Assembly: GCA_900554545.1 (NCBI GenBank)
Contig: USHW01000018.1
Coordinates: 1 to 37,080 of the forward strand
Direction: 5' to 3'
Origin: an uncultured Prevotella sp.
Lineage (GTDB): Bacteria; Bacteroidota; Bacteroidia; Bacteroidales; Bacteroidaceae
DNA length: 37,080 nucleotides
This document shows positions 25,263 to 34,015 of this stretch, piece by piece. Position numbers and translations under genes: made by a program. Within the stretch, counting starts at the first letter, position 1. Each line of letters begins with the position of its first letter. Under the pieces are notes generated by a model. The model saw nothing but the letters and a program-made list of their open reading frames with translations, searched no databases and was not told the DNA's origin.

Positions 25263-25961
25263 TCAGTCCTTCAGCGAATAAGTCACAGTCGAGACCACGC
25301 GCAGCTTTTTTATATAAGGTGTATTGCCGTCGCGGTCGGTTATGGTGAACTGCCCCTGGCCGGCCTCGAGTATTTTCCCAAGCTCGCTCTGGCTGTTCTC
25401 GGCAAACTGCCGCGCCGTCTGCTCGGCGTTCTTGATGGCCTCCTGCATCATCTTGGGCTTCATCTGCTGGAACGATACGTACTCGTACACTACTCCGTTG
25501 CCGTAACCGCCGTCGACCACGGCCACGCCCTGCTTCAGCAGTTCGCCCTGACGGGCTATTATCGAGCGCACAAGCTTCACGTTGCGCGAGGTCACCGTGA
25601 CCGTTGACGTTATGTTGTAACGGTAGTCATGGTTCTGCACTCCGTACCGCTCGGCGTTCATGTCGACCACGACTGGCGCGTTGACGCTTATCTCCGCGTC
25701 CTTCACACCGTTTTGCTTCAAGAACTCCTTTACCTTGGCCGTAGTGCTGTTGATACGCGTGTAAAGCGAGGGAAGGTCGTCGCCGATTTCCTTCGTCAGT
25801 ATCGGCCATGTCACCTTGTCGGCCTCGACCTCGCGTTCCGAAAGGCCCTTGACCGTAACCTTGCGGTCCTTGCCCGAGAAACCGTCAAGCCCAGACTTTA
25901 CGCACAGCCCCAAAACGATAATGCCTACGGCTATGATTGCCGCCTCCTTAATCCTGCTCAT
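25263..25961 (-). CDS. SIMPL-domain (DUF541) membrane-anchored protein
   Basis: This 232-residue protein has an N-terminal membrane segment (EAAIIAVGIIVLGLCVKSGL) that may act as an uncleaved signal anchor. The SIMPL domain follows, marked by KVTVKGLSEREVEADKVTWP, periodic K/E-rich helices, EYVSFQQMKPKMMQEAIKNA and the end VVSTVTYSLKD. Homologues are periplasmic or outer-surface oligomers of unknown function, sometimes linked to oxidative stress. It does not carry the T9SS tail of its neighbours and is likely not part of that set. A weak -7-like TAACTTTA lies upstream near 25985. Confidence 0.88.
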   Translation of the reverse strand: MSRIKEAAIIAVGIIVLGLCVKSGLDGFSGKDRKVTVKGLSEREVEADKVTWPILTKEIGDDLPSLYTRINSTTAKVKEFLKQNGVKDAEISVNAPVVVDMNAERYGVQNHDYRYNITSTVTVTSRNVKLVRSIIARQGELLKQGVAVVDGGYGNGVVYEYVSFQQMKPKMMQEAIKNAEQTARQFAENSQSELGKILEAGQGQFTITDRDGNTPYIKKLRVVSTVTYSLKD

Positions 25962-26304
25962 AGTGGTGATGTTATTGGTTTACGGCGTAAAGTTATGAAA
26001 AAACGGCCGTACCGCAAGCGCACACCTGAAAAAAAACACACATTGGAGGCTTGCGAAACGAAATAAAGGGCACGATTCAGGACATTCGGAATGCGGCCAC
26101 ATACGGGCTGGCGGACGGGCGTTAGGGGCGCGGACCCCGTTAATGCGCACACGTGGCTGACGGCGAGAGCGCAGCCTGTAACAGACGGAGAAATGTACCC
26201 CGCCTGTGGACGTACTCCTACAGGCGGGTGTACAAACCGCCAACCGGCACGGCATGGCCAGCGTAAATTCAGGCCTTGGCAGCCGGCCAAAGGTCAGCCA
26301 CGCG
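25962..26304. other. Intergenic region between SIMPL gene and secreted protein
   Basis: This 343-base gap is GC-rich and contains one clear hairpin: GTACCCCGCCTGT near 26193 pairs with ACAGGCGGGTGTAC near 26219. The minus-strand tail is not T-rich, so a terminator call is weak. No gene is supported. Confidence 0.5.
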
Positions 26305-28428
26305 TCATTTCACGGCATATTTCTTTCCACCCTTGATATAGATACCCTTGGGAAGGCCGTCAAGACTGCCGTCGGCGCGGACAAGTCTTCCGTCAACAGA
26401 GTACACGGCCTTGCCTTCCACGGTGTCTGCTCCGTCTTCAACATTGCTTATGCCTGAAGGCACGCCCTCCTCTATTGTCACATTGGATATTTGCAGGTAT
26501 GACATCTGGCTGGCCGGATACTGGCTTACAAGGTGCAGCCCGACGCAGTGGACACCGTCAATGCCGGCCGGAAGAGCCACCTCGTAGTCTGCATACAGCC
26601 AATTGTCACCGGCTTCATTGAGCACAGGCTTGAAAGTGATGTCTGCAAACTTCTCATGCTGCTGGTACAGGTTGTTGCTGCCGAAAGTAAGCTCCATGTT
26701 CTCGTCTGACACGCAACGCACCTTCAGCTTCATGCGGTACGACTTGCCGGCCTCGAACTTCATAGGCGGCGTAACGAGCCATTCGTCAGCGTCGTTGCCC
26801 GCGTCTTCGATGCCGCTGTTGACTATGTATTCGGCACAAGGAGTGTTGTCACGGAACTGATAGTACCCCCACTCCGACGAGAACAGCCACGAGAACGTGT
26901 CGTCGTTGCCGTCATAAGTCATCCACTGGTTCTCGAAATATGTCAGGTTGGAGAAGTCCTGTGTCACAGGCATTGCCATTGCCGCGCCCAACACGTAGGA
27001 ATAAGGCACGCTGGCCGGAGTTTCGCCGTATGCGTTGCACGCATAGATGACATAGGAGTAGCGCCCCAGACGGGCAAAATCCTTGTCGGTGAACGATGTC
27101 TCGGCAAGTCCTTCGGCTACAATCTTGTTGTCAGGCTGGCGCACAACCTTGTACGTAACACCTTCCTCGGAGAAGTATCCGCCATTGAAGCCTTCGGTAG
27201 GAGCCGTCCATGTCAGCATTGCCGAAGCGCAGCCGTCGCCCACAGAGAATGTCATGTCGGTTACGGCCCCTGGCCTGTCGTTGCCCACAAAGGCATTTGC
27301 ACGCGCCTTGCCTCCGTTGCCGGCCTCGTTGGTGGCATACACCACGTATGCACATTCGCCGCCTTCAGTCAAGCCGCTGTCCTCATAGCCTGTGGCATCC
27401 GCCGGCAGCGTGGCTATCTTCTCTCCGTTGCGCTCAACCACATAGCCTGTCAACCGGCCGCCAAGCTCATCTCCTCCGAAAGTCGTAGTGGGTGCCGTCC
27501 AGCTAAGTTTGGCCGTCAATGCGCCCTTCTCTCCAGGAACGGCTGTGAAACCGGAAGGTGCAGCCGGGGCGTCATCGCCGCCCTCGGCAAACGGTATGTA
27601 AAGAGCCTGTATTGACGAATTGATGCCTATCTTGCCGAGATTGTCAACCGTAACAGGGGTTGACTTCAGGTCAATGCGCAGCATATAAGTCTCTTTTGCT
27701 CCGTCATAATCATACGAGTTCGCCGCCCAATACAGCAAACCAGTAGAATGGTCGAACTCCATTGCCTGATTGCCCATCATTCCACCGTAGCCCGTCTCCG
27801 CAACAGTCTCGAGCGAGCCGTCTTCCGTATTGATTTTGTAAATCACTCCGTCCGAGGCTCCAACACCGTAAATGGCGCCGTCCATGTCGGCCGCTATCAC
27901 GCCGAGCGTTTTCTGCAATACGGCTTTTTTAGAAAGCGTCCCGTCCTCAAGGTTCACTTTGTAGAGAGCCGACTCGCCCTGGTTGAAACCCAAAACATAC
28001 ATTGTTTCCGAACTATAATCGTATGTCATGCCTTGTGTCTTGAAAGACGAGCCCATCTCTTCAAGCCCCTTTGTGCCAAGCTCGGTGTGGCGTCCGGTAG
28101 TAAGGTCGTACGAAATGAAGTTGCCGTTCAGTGTTCCCATATACGCATCGTACTCATATTCGTATGCGTAAAAGACATCATCTACGGCCGCGCCGGAGTA
28201 AATGCTCATCTGGTCGCCGTAAGGATAAATCAACTCGGCCTCGTCAAGCTGGTCGAGATAAAATGTACTGAAACCGTAAGCACTTGAAGGGAAAGCATAA
28301 TTGTTGTTGAAATAGCAATAGACCTTACGGTGGGGAGGAGACACCGTATTGCCTTCTGTGGCATACGCGGATACGCTTAGGCCGGCAAGCAACAGTGCCG
28401 CAAAAGCTGTAGATAAATAATTCTTCAT
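26305..28428 (-). CDS. Secreted beta-propeller/FN3 protein with T9SS tail
   Basis: This 707-residue protein has a signal peptide (MKNYLSTAFAALLLAGLSVSAYA). The N-terminal half (about 30-275) has repeats typical of a beta-propeller (DLTTGRHTELGT, YKVNLEDGTLSKKAV, IYKINTEDGSLETVAET). Two FN3 domains (about 290-475; KLSWTAPTTTFGG, MLTWTAPTEGF) and a jelly-roll domain with DEWLVTPPMKFEAGKSYRM follow. The tail YSVDGRLVRADGSLDGLPKG ends in KKYAVK, a sorting-tail variant. It follows the M6 protease gene by 34 bases and is probably in the same operon. No catalytic motif was found; ligand binding or adhesion is likely. Confidence 0.8.
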   Translation of the reverse strand: MKNYLSTAFAALLLAGLSVSAYATEGNTVSPPHRKVYCYFNNNYAFPSSAYGFSTFYLDQLDEAELIYPYGDQMSIYSGAAVDDVFYAYEYEYDAYMGTLNGNFISYDLTTGRHTELGTKGLEEMGSSFKTQGMTYDYSSETMYVLGFNQGESALYKVNLEDGTLSKKAVLQKTLGVIAADMDGAIYGVGASDGVIYKINTEDGSLETVAETGYGGMMGNQAMEFDHSTGLLYWAANSYDYDGAKETYMLRIDLKSTPVTVDNLGKIGINSSIQALYIPFAEGGDDAPAAPSGFTAVPGEKGALTAKLSWTAPTTTFGGDELGGRLTGYVVERNGEKIATLPADATGYEDSGLTEGGECAYVVYATNEAGNGGKARANAFVGNDRPGAVTDMTFSVGDGCASAMLTWTAPTEGFNGGYFSEEGVTYKVVRQPDNKIVAEGLAETSFTDKDFARLGRYSYVIYACNAYGETPASVPYSYVLGAAMAMPVTQDFSNLTYFENQWMTYDGNDDTFSWLFSSEWGYYQFRDNTPCAEYIVNSGIEDAGNDADEWLVTPPMKFEAGKSYRMKLKVRCVSDENMELTFGSNNLYQQHEKFADITFKPVLNEAGDNWLYADYEVALPAGIDGVHCVGLHLVSQYPASQMSYLQISNVTIEEGVPSGISNVEDGADTVEGKAVYSVDGRLVRADGSLDGLPKGIYIKGGKKYAVK

Positions 28429-28462
28429 AACGGATGATTTTTAAAAGTTAACGATTAATATT

Positions 28463-30253
28463 TCATTTAACGACAATCTTCTGCACAATGTCGCCGCAGC
28501 TGACGATGTAAACCCCGCTGCCCGGCCTGCACTCGACGGTCTTGAACTTCGACCTTGCCACAATACGCCCGTCAGCAGAAGAGATGCAAACGTCAAGACC
28601 TTCAGGATTTTCAACACTGACAAGCCCGCCTGCCACGCTAACACAAGGCTTCACGCCGCCTTCAACAGCACCTATGCCAGTACTTTCAGCCTTGAAGTCG
28701 AAAGTTATAACTCCGTTCTCCTCGCGTATGTTCGTAATCGGACAATCAACGGCCGCAGCTGTCGTATGCCAGAATGCGGCAGGAAGCGACGTGTCGGTGA
28801 ACTGCGTATTGCCAGACACTCCCGGGAACGGGTCGCCATCTTCAGTTCCCTGCGAAGCGATATTGTCGGCCGGGACCAAGGCCACATGCTCGTAACCCGA
28901 CGATGTTGTATTGACATGGTTGCTAGCCCAAATCGACTTGTCGTAATGAATGTGTGACACAATAAGCCCATGACCGCCAAGCCCCTTGTCCCAACCTGTC
29001 TGCTGGCGGTTCTCAAGGGTGTAGTATTCGTTTCTGTCTGTACCGCAGACGATGAAATAAGCCTCGTTTGTTTCAGATAACGGGTTGAGGGTAAGGCCTG
29101 TGGCTGGCTTGTCAAGTACCACAGGTTCAAGCCACCCTACAGTATATTTGTCCATCGCCGTATATCCGGCAGGTGTCCTGCTGTCGTCGTTATAAAGTCC
29201 AACATCCATGACATCCCATGTGAGCATTCCTTGCATTCCTGAATATACCGGATCGTAAATGTCGGGCAATCCGAGTATATGGCTGAACTCATGGCAGAAA
29301 GTTCCTATCCCGTCAATCATTTCGCCAGTACTGCCCCTGAGCTCGCTGGAGCATGCCGACTGTGACAGATACAGACCGTCATAAGTGTCCCAGCTATAAT
29401 AAGTAAGGTCTACCGACTGCGGCCATACTGTATCTCCGCCTCCACCCTGCGCCTGGCCGTATCCCGCATATATCACGAAAACAAAATCCACCATTCCGTC
29501 TCCGTTATAATCGTATTTCGAGAAATCTACGCCTGCATTTGCGTCGGCGGCTTTACAAGCGTCAATCATTAGGTCTATAGCCACCTCGTCCCTAGCATAA
29601 TAACTCGTTTCATGAGGAAGTTCCACCGGCCCCACAATGTCAAACGAGGGTACGAACTTTCCGCCTGACTGCGCAACGAAATAGTCCCTTATGCTGCCTG
29701 ACGAATACTCGCCCGAGTAATTCTCTTCATTTGCCATATTATTATATATGTCGGATATGTCATCTCGTGAAAACTTCTTGTCTGTAAACTCGGCCAAGAT
29801 TATGATACCGTGGATTTCACCTGTCGTAGGGAATGTCCTCTCCACCTCACCCGGCATACCTGCTCCATCTACATAGGCCTTGGCCTTGCGCTTGACTACA
29901 TACTCACGCGTCAGACTTTCAATAATCGGCGTCCGGTCAATCGCTTTCACATATTCCGTCTCCTGTGCCGAACGCGCATTTTGCCCATGCGCTGCCAATC
30001 CCGTAGGCAGCACATTCCCGTCAGAAGAAACTTCCGCATACCTAAGCACGCGTTTGCCATCCGGCAACAAGACAAAACCGTCTTCACTCAAATAATAATG
30101 TAAATGCTCATCCCCATGCAGACTGACGTTTATCACGGTGCCGTCTGGTTGACGGTAAGCAATCTTACCCGGACGAGCCGGAGCAGCCATCCCTGCACAC
30201 ACTGCGAGCAACAACAAGCTTAATGTGAAAAAGTGTCGAATATTCAAATGCAT
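28463..30253 (-). CDS. Secreted M6-family metalloprotease with T9SS tail
   Basis: This 596-residue protein has a signal peptide (MHLNIRHFFTLSLLLLAVCA), a propeptide (YRQPDGTVINVSLHGDEHLH) and an M6 catalytic domain. The zinc motif is HEFSHILGLPD, with H321, E322, H325 and D331, the same positions as in the paralogue at 17324-20020, and is followed by TWDVMDVG. A calcium-binding-like loop DYNGDGMVD precedes it. There are no FN3 modules; the C-terminus is a sorting tail ending in GVYIVSCGDIVQKIVVK. I chose the ATG at 30253; the -7 box of its promoter lies at 30291-30298. It is the first gene of the minus-strand block. Confidence 0.88.
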   Translation of the reverse strand: MHLNIRHFFTLSLLLLAVCAGMAAPARPGKIAYRQPDGTVINVSLHGDEHLHYYLSEDGFVLLPDGKRVLRYAEVSSDGNVLPTGLAAHGQNARSAQETEYVKAIDRTPIIESLTREYVVKRKAKAYVDGAGMPGEVERTFPTTGEIHGIIILAEFTDKKFSRDDISDIYNNMANEENYSGEYSSGSIRDYFVAQSGGKFVPSFDIVGPVELPHETSYYARDEVAIDLMIDACKAADANAGVDFSKYDYNGDGMVDFVFVIYAGYGQAQGGGGDTVWPQSVDLTYYSWDTYDGLYLSQSACSSELRGSTGEMIDGIGTFCHEFSHILGLPDIYDPVYSGMQGMLTWDVMDVGLYNDDSRTPAGYTAMDKYTVGWLEPVVLDKPATGLTLNPLSETNEAYFIVCGTDRNEYYTLENRQQTGWDKGLGGHGLIVSHIHYDKSIWASNHVNTTSSGYEHVALVPADNIASQGTEDGDPFPGVSGNTQFTDTSLPAAFWHTTAAAVDCPITNIREENGVITFDFKAESTGIGAVEGGVKPCVSVAGGLVSVENPEGLDVCISSADGRIVARSKFKTVECRPGSGVYIVSCGDIVQKIVVK

Positions 30254-30290
30254 AACAAAAAGATTTATAAGGAACAACAACGTTTGATTG

Positions 30291-30321
30291 CAAATCTATA
30301 AAAATATAGCAAGTAAAGCAA
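30291..30321 (-). promoter_or_regulatory. Promoter of the secreted metalloprotease operon
   Basis: On the minus strand TTG (30319-30321), 20 bases, then TAGATTTG (30291-30298), 38 bases before the ATG at 30253. It lies in the 228-base divergent region shared with the TPR-AraC regulator. Confidence 0.6.
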
Positions 30322-30394
30322 GCAAGAGGGCTTTCAGCTTTTTACCATTCTAGAAATGTTATAAAAAAACCGCGGATTTTGTTATCATATGGAC

Positions 30395-30423
30395 TTGTTT
30401 GTTTACCATTTTCATTATTTTTG
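30395..30423 (+). promoter_or_regulatory. Promoter of the TPR-AraC regulator
   Basis: TTG (30395-30397), 18 bases, then TATTTTTG (30416-30423) followed by C. The -7 box is a full match; the spacer is slightly short. The two divergent promoters are about 100 bases apart. Confidence 0.55.
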
Positions 30424-30481
30424 CAGATAACAACAATTTAATGGAATGACAATATTAAAGACATACGTGTACAAGAATTCA

Positions 30482-31963
30482 ATGTACATACGCATTATTT
30501 CAGCCTTCCTTTTATTCGCCGTGTCATATAGCGTTAAAGCGGCTATCGAGGCGGGCACCGAGGCTGAAAAGCTGAAAGCCATGGCTGACAGATATTACGA
30601 CGAAGGCATGTACCCGCTCGCACTGACATATTACACAAAAGGAATGGAAACTGCGGAAAGCGAAAAAGACAAGCGTACGGAAATGGAATGTATCGGCAAC
30701 ATCGCAAACATCTACGAAACATTGGGCGACTATGAGTCGAACTTGTTTTACCTCCTCAAAGGGTACAAGATGTCGAAAAACTTGGATGACAGCGACTTGA
30801 AGAACAAATACTTAATAAATATAGTATCGGCATACTGCCATCTCGGCGATGTTGGCAGGGCAAAATATTTTTTCAATATAGCGGAAAAAGCCACAGGAAG
30901 CAAGAACGAGCGGCGTTACAAATACTTCATAATGTACAACAAGGCACGGATAATGTGCGCCGAAGGAAGATACAAGGATGCGGTGGAACAGCATTTCAGG
31001 ACACTAAGATATGCCGAACAAAACGGACTTGACGGCATATATGCCCTGTACCAGAAGGGCGAGATAGGCAATATACGCATAAAACAGGGACTGTACAAGG
31101 AGGCTATTGAATGCGGCAACGAATGCAAGGCTGCTTCGGTCCTGGCTGGCAATACGGAAATGTTGGTAAACTCCTACAGCATCCTGTCAAAAGCCTATGA
31201 AGGTATCGGCGCCACGGATTCCGCCAGGAAATACCGCAGCCTCTATCTTGAAATGTCCGACTCAATATTCCACGCACAGGGAATGAACAAGGCAAAAGGA
31301 CAGCTAAAAGAATACGAATCAAGGAAAAACGATGAGAAAATAAGCCTGCTGACATCACGAATAAGCATACAGACGCTCGTCATAATCCTTATTTCAAGCC
31401 TTTTCGCCATATCCGTCATGCTCGTCATCATGCTCGTAAACAAAAACCGCAACCTGAGAAACGTGCAAAGACTGCTCATCGCAAGGAACAATGACCTGAT
31501 GAAATCAGACAAAGACAACAGCGTGCTCATGTCGGCCTACGGGGAAGAACCGGCCGCAGACGAAGAAGGATGGGAAGAGGCCGACGACTGCCAGGAAATA
31601 ACCCCTGAACAAGCCAACGCCCTGCTTGGCAAAATAATCAGCCTGACAAACGACACAAAGATTATATCGAACCCCGACTTGAGCCTAAAAACGATTGCCG
31701 ACATGGCCGGCTCGAACACAAAATACGTGTCGTTTGTAATAAACAAGACGTACAACAAGAATTTCAGGACGTTCATCAACGAGAAAAGAATCAGGGAGGC
31801 ATGCAAGATGTTGGCCGACCAAGAGCATTACGGCAACATGACGATACAGGCCATTTATGAAGAAGTGGGCTACACCAACGCCGTAAGTTTCATAAGGGCT
31901 TTCAAGAAAGTAAACGGTATGACACCGGCCATGTACAAGAAACTTGCTGCAAAAAACAGCTGA
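30482..31963 (+). CDS. Membrane-bound TPR sensor with AraC-type DNA-binding domain
   Basis: A signal sequence or anchor (MYIRIISAFLLFAVSYSV) precedes several TPR repeats (about 30-280; ADRYYDEGMYPLALTYYTK, NIYETLGDYESNLFYLLKGY, YEGIGATDSARKYRSLYLEM). A single membrane helix follows (about 296-319, SIQTLVIILISSLFAISVML), then an acidic linker and a C-terminal AraC/XylS HTH pair (about 395-490; LSLKTIADMAGSNTKYVSF and AIYEEVGYTNAVSFIRAFKK). The layout suggests outside-in control: TPRs in the periplasm, DNA binding in the cytoplasm, in one polypeptide. The start at 30482 gives 493 residues and leaves the promoter intact. It is divergent from the secreted metalloprotease and is the only regulator in the block. 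Confidence 0.88.
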   Translation: MYIRIISAFLLFAVSYSVKAAIEAGTEAEKLKAMADRYYDEGMYPLALTYYTKGMETAESEKDKRTEMECIGNIANIYETLGDYESNLFYLLKGYKMSKNLDDSDLKNKYLINIVSAYCHLGDVGRAKYFFNIAEKATGSKNERRYKYFIMYNKARIMCAEGRYKDAVEQHFRTLRYAEQNGLDGIYALYQKGEIGNIRIKQGLYKEAIECGNECKAASVLAGNTEMLVNSYSILSKAYEGIGATDSARKYRSLYLEMSDSIFHAQGMNKAKGQLKEYESRKNDEKISLLTSRISIQTLVIILISSLFAISVMLVIMLVNKNRNLRNVQRLLIARNNDLMKSDKDNSVLMSAYGEEPAADEEGWEEADDCQEITPEQANALLGKIISLTNDTKIISNPDLSLKTIADMAGSNTKYVSFVINKTYNKNFRTFINEKRIREACKMLADQEHYGNMTIQAIYEEVGYTNAVSFIRAFKKVNGMTPAMYKKLAAKNS

Positions 31964-31992
31964 AGGAAGACAATGCCGCACAGCCACTTGCA

Positions 31993-32042
31993 ATAACAAG
32001 CGAAGCCGCACCGTTAATACACGGTGCGGCTTCGCTTGTTAT
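31993..32042. terminator. Bidirectional terminator hairpin between regulator and fabH
   Basis: A perfect 22-bp stem pairs 31993-32014 with 32021-32042 around a six-base loop TAATAC. The two genes converge here, so it can end both transcripts. No 22-bp array unit is present at this junction. Confidence 0.85.
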
Positions 32043-32063
32043 AATCATTACAAGAATGGTATT

Positions 32064-33083
32064 TCACTTTACAGCTGCGGCTTCAGTACCGTCATAAGCC
32101 CATGTGTAATATGAGGCTCCATGTACGAAGCCGGCTCCGAACGCGGTCAGGATGAGGTTGTCTCCCTTCTTGAGCAGATGCTCGTTCTCCCATAATGCGA
32201 GCGGAATGGTAGCCGCACTGGTGTTGCCGAAATGCTCGATGTTGACCATCACCTTGTCCATCGTAAGGTCGAGGCGCTTTGCAACGGCCTCTATTATACG
32301 GATGTTGGCCTGGTGGGGGACAACGAAACGGATGTTGTCCTTGTTCAGTCCGTTGCGTTCTGCGATAAGTGCGCAGTCGTCGCTCATGCTCGTCACCGCG
32401 TAGCGGAACACCGTCCGGCCCTCCTGGTAGAGGTAATGCAGACGGTGGTCGACGGTGAAATGCGACGGAGGACATACCGAACCGCCGGCCTTTAGATGCA
32501 GGAAGGGCAGCCCCTTGCCGTCGGCACGGAAGAAAGAATCCTTTACTCCTACGCCCTCTTCGGTGGTTCCCTCCATCAGGACGGCAGCCGCGCCGTCACC
32601 GAACAACGCGCATGTGCTGCGGTCTTTGTAGTCGACGACAGACGACATCTTGTCGGCTCCTATTACGATGATTTTCTTGTAACGTCCGCTTTGTATCATA
32701 GTGGCCGCCACATCCATAGAATAAAGGAAGCCGCAGCAAGCCGCCCAGAAGTCGAAAGCAAACGCGTTCTTCAGTCCGAGCTTGCCGATTACGATGGAAG
32801 CTGTTGACGGGAAGGGATAGTCGGCCGTCGATGTCGACACGATTACGGCGTCGATAGAGTCAGGGTCGGCACCGGTTTTCTTCATCAGCTGCTTGGCCGC
32901 CTTGCGCGCCATGTACGAAGTGCCGAGGCCTTCTTCCGTGAGAATACGGCGTTCACGTATGCCGACACGCGTCATAATCCATTCATCGTTGGTGTCAACC
33001 ATCCTCGACAGTTCTTCGTTGTTGAGCACGTAGTCGGGAACGTAACCGCCGATGCCGGTTATTATAGCGTTTATTTTCTCCAT
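32064..33083 (-). CDS. fabH: Beta-ketoacyl-ACP synthase III
   Basis: FabH condenses acetyl-CoA, or branched acyl-CoA in Bacteroidetes, with malonyl-ACP to start fatty acid synthesis. The 339-residue protein has the thiolase-like fold with the catalytic cysteine C116 in FWAACCGF (the usual Ser after Cys is another Cys here), the histidine in VPHQANIRI and the asparagine in HFGNTSAA. The ATG overlaps the rpmF stop by one base (TAATG), so the two are translationally coupled. The expected neighbour era is missing downstream. Confidence 0.96.
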   Translation of the reverse strand: MEKINAIITGIGGYVPDYVLNNEELSRMVDTNDEWIMTRVGIRERRILTEEGLGTSYMARKAAKQLMKKTGADPDSIDAVIVSTSTADYPFPSTASIVIGKLGLKNAFAFDFWAACCGFLYSMDVAATMIQSGRYKKIIVIGADKMSSVVDYKDRSTCALFGDGAAAVLMEGTTEEGVGVKDSFFRADGKGLPFLHLKAGGSVCPPSHFTVDHRLHYLYQEGRTVFRYAVTSMSDDCALIAERNGLNKDNIRFVVPHQANIRIIEAVAKRLDLTMDKVMVNIEHFGNTSAATIPLALWENEHLLKKGDNLILTAFGAGFVHGASYYTWAYDGTEAAAVK

Positions 33084-33268
33084 TATTCAGCCGCTTCCTT
33101 AACGATAGCTATCTTTCCACGGTAGTAGCCGCATGTTGGGCAAACCGTGTGGTAAACGTGATAAGCACCACAGTTAGGGCATACCGCCAGTGTGGGAGCT
33201 ACTGCCTTATCATGAGTTCTTCTCTTACGGGTACGAGTCTTTGACTGTCTTCTTTTAGGATGTGCCAT
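33083..33268 (-). CDS. rpmF: Large ribosomal subunit protein bL32
   Basis: A 61-residue basic protein beginning MAHPKRRQSKTRTRKRRTHD with a zinc-ribbon pattern CPNC and CPTC. It lies five bases after DUF177 and overlaps fabH by one base. DUF177-rpmF-fabH is a conserved order across bacteria. Confidence 0.97.
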   Translation of the reverse strand: MAHPKRRQSKTRTRKRRTHDKAVAPTLAVCPNCGAYHVYHTVCPTCGYYRGKIAIVKEAAE

Positions 33269-33273
33269 TTTCT

Positions 33274-33807
33274 TTAATCTTTAATTATTGTTTTTAATTT
33301 TTCCAATTCGCTCCAACGCGAGTCCACCGGCTCTTCGGCGTCCCCCTCTCCGCTTCGGGCGGCCGAGTGTTCCTCAAGGGCTTTTATCATGGCAGGATTG
33401 CATTTTCCAGGTGCATGCACATGCCTGATGGGGATGCTTAATGCTATGAACTCGTAAACGAACCATGAAATGTCGAGCAAGGGGTCGTCCTTGCCGACTG
33501 TTATGATGTCTTCGTCTTCGGAATATTCTTCCCCGATGCGCGCCGTAAGCGTGTTGTCGGCGCTGACGGGCTGCTCCATGTCGTCAAGGCACACGTCGCA
33601 CGGCACATGAACCGTACCCTCCGTATGCACGTTTATGCGGAACACGCCGCCCGAACGGCTTACGCTGACGGTTACGTGTACGGCGCCACGCCTCACTTCG
33701 GAGGCTTCAACGGCCTCGAAATAATCGTCGCCGAGGTCGTATTCAAAGACCGTAACGCCTTCTTTCAAGGCCGCCAAGTCAATTTTCAATGACTCTTGAC
33801 TGTACAT
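33274..33807 (-). CDS. DUF177 (YceD) family protein
   Basis: This 177-residue protein begins MYSQESLKIDLAALKEGVTV. The family motif CDVCLDDMEQPV appears in the middle, followed by an acidic stretch (EEYSEDEDIITVGKDDPLL) and the ISWFVYEFIALSIPIRHVH region. It is linked to 23S rRNA and L32 metabolism in other bacteria. I start it at 33807; a longer frame to 33897 would run into the -7 box TAACTTTG (33895-33902), so the downstream ATG is preferred. Confidence 0.9.
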   Translation of the reverse strand: MYSQESLKIDLAALKEGVTVFEYDLGDDYFEAVEASEVRRGAVHVTVSVSRSGGVFRINVHTEGTVHVPCDVCLDDMEQPVSADNTLTARIGEEYSEDEDIITVGKDDPLLDISWFVYEFIALSIPIRHVHAPGKCNPAMIKALEEHSAARSGEGDAEEPVDSRWSELEKLKTIIKD

Positions 33808-33894
33808 GTCGTCGGTTATATGAAACAGCAAAGAGTGCCCTTGCCCGTCGCCGGTGCACAAGCGTCGGCATGGGAGGCACAATTCTTTGGGCTG

Positions 33895-33902
33895 CAAAGT
33901 TA
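33895..33902 (-). promoter_or_regulatory. -7 box of the DUF177-rpmF-fabH operon
   Basis: The minus strand reads TAACTTTG followed by C. A spaced TTTG is not clear upstream. It helps fix the DUF177 start at 33807. Confidence 0.5.
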
Positions 33903-33975
33903 CGAATTATTTTTCATACAAGCATAACTTTATATGCAAAAAATGGTTTACCGCCGACAGTCTGCCGTTCTTTAC

Positions 33976-34012
33976 CGCTCCGGCTGCATACCATATACAC
34001 AGTGCCGGAGCG
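33976..34012 (-). terminator. Possible terminator after the plug-like protein gene
   Basis: CGCTCCGGC (33976-33984) pairs with GCCGGAGCG (34004-34012), a 9-bp GC-rich stem four bases beyond the stop at 34016. On the minus strand the tail is GTAAAGAA, with only weak T content. Confidence 0.45.
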
Positions 34013-34015
34013 CCG

